Of a stretch of 64,000 nt of DNA, positions 63,560-64,000 are shown one piece after another. The DNA lies in NCBI GenBank assembly GCA_030765055.1, contig CM060952.1, positions 80,324,664 to 80,388,663 on the forward strand. Reading direction: 5' to 3'. Each line of letters begins with the position of its first letter. Positions within the stretch are counted from its first letter, which is position 1. The notes beneath the pieces are model-generated. The model was not told the origin of the DNA and did no database searches. It saw only the letters and a list, made by a program, of their open reading frames with translations. The DNA comes from Mantis religiosa. Taxonomy: Eukaryota > Arthropoda > Insecta > Mantodea > Mantidae. A program made the position numbers and the translations under genes.

Positions 63560-64000
63560 AATATAAAGGATCTAAGATTGCATCAAGGTTGTGGAACATT
63601 TCAGCTTGATTTGCGTGGACACGATGAGACTGAAACATTAGATAATCCCGGCATGTTTTCAAGTCTTTTAAATCTCATTGGTAGCGTTGATAATGCGGTA
63701 AAAGAACTTATTGAAAGCAGCAAAGTATTCAAAGGGTTATCTCAGACCATTTTGCATGTTGGAAGTGTGCCAAGAAAAAACTGAAAAACTGAAGAGGAAG
63801 CTTCTGTTGCTATCAGCAGATAAAATTATTGACACATCTTAAAAGAAATTCAGTTGAATTTAGTTTATAGATGTAAGAGAAACGGTTTTATACATGAACG
63901 GCTTTGGGGCTTTTTTAATCCTACAGATCACACCGCCAGTTCTATCGCAGGCTGTATTTTGAAAAAAGCTGGCATCAATTTTAAGGATGATCGCCTTAAA
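63560..64000 (+). pseudogene. hAT-type (DUF4371/ZMYM1-like) transposase fragment
   Basis: The frame 63536-63784 contains LDLRGHDETETLDNPGMFSSLL and TVFKG-like KVFKGLSQTI, matching the LRGHDE...NPG.F block of the DUF4371/zinc-finger MYM1-like hAT transposases. In another frame, 63850-64000 gives LVYRCKRNGFIHERLWGFF and TASSIAGCILKKAGI, the next conserved region. A frameshift near 63780 separates them, and the gene runs off the window, so only the N-terminal half is visible. Confidence 0.72.

Overview
The window looks like an intergenic, transposon-dominated stretch of an arthropod nuclear genome, most likely an insect. The evidence is tRNA-derived SINEs, Ty3/gypsy elements with tRNA-Leu-like primer sites, Penelope-like, Helitron, hAT and Jockey-like remnants, many (GT)n/(CT)n microsatellites, and introns with GT..AG borders. 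One SINE body resembles what I remember of the Talua SINE of termites and cockroaches, so a polyneopteran host is plausible but not shown. No bacterial-style operons, rRNA or confident tRNA genes are visible.

Layout. 702-6766: decayed gypsy element (gypsy-1) with a SINE and an unidentified repeated insertion inside pol. 8325-8523: fold-back insertion with a 13-bp target-site duplication (TSD). 8612-14226: second gypsy element (gypsy-2) inserted in a ~100-bp satellite. 16787-18643: one long uninterrupted host-like ORF made of tandem peptide repeats. 18838-25320: SINE, LINE and DDE-transposase debris plus a 195-bp (CT)n tract. 28307-45306: a complete 17,000-bp Maverick/Polinton with ~390-bp terminal inverted repeats (TIRs) and a perfect 6-bp TSD. 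45633-48610: tandem amplification of a SINE body, invaded by a fold-back insertion. 49010-53165: Helitron helicase remnant and Helitron 3' end, with a non-autonomous LTR element between them. 57700-60300: Penelope-like element in reverse orientation, carrying a solo LTR and two short retroposons. 60606-63294: internally deleted gypsy element (gypsy-3) in reverse orientation. 63560-64000: hAT/DUF4371-type transposase fragment running off the window.

The Polinton is the centrepiece. From left to right it encodes a three-exon protein of unknown function, another unknown protein, a major capsid protein (frameshifted), a penton/minor capsid protein (intact), an adenovirus-type cysteine protease (frameshifted), a phospholipase-A2-like protein, a FtsK/HerA-type packaging ATPase, a protein with phage tail-fibre-like repeats (split by a SINE), a conserved Polinton protein, a retrovirus-like integrase with chromodomain (nonsense codons and a SINE), protein-primed DNA polymerase B (several frameshifts and stops) and a small two-exon protein. 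Self-synthesis (PolB, INT) and virion formation (capsid proteins, protease, ATPase) are both represented, but too many genes are broken for this copy to be active. Two SINE insertions with 12-bp TSDs and one solo LTR with a 4-bp TSD date after it.

All calls come from reading the sequence and from remembered family motifs. No database search was run.
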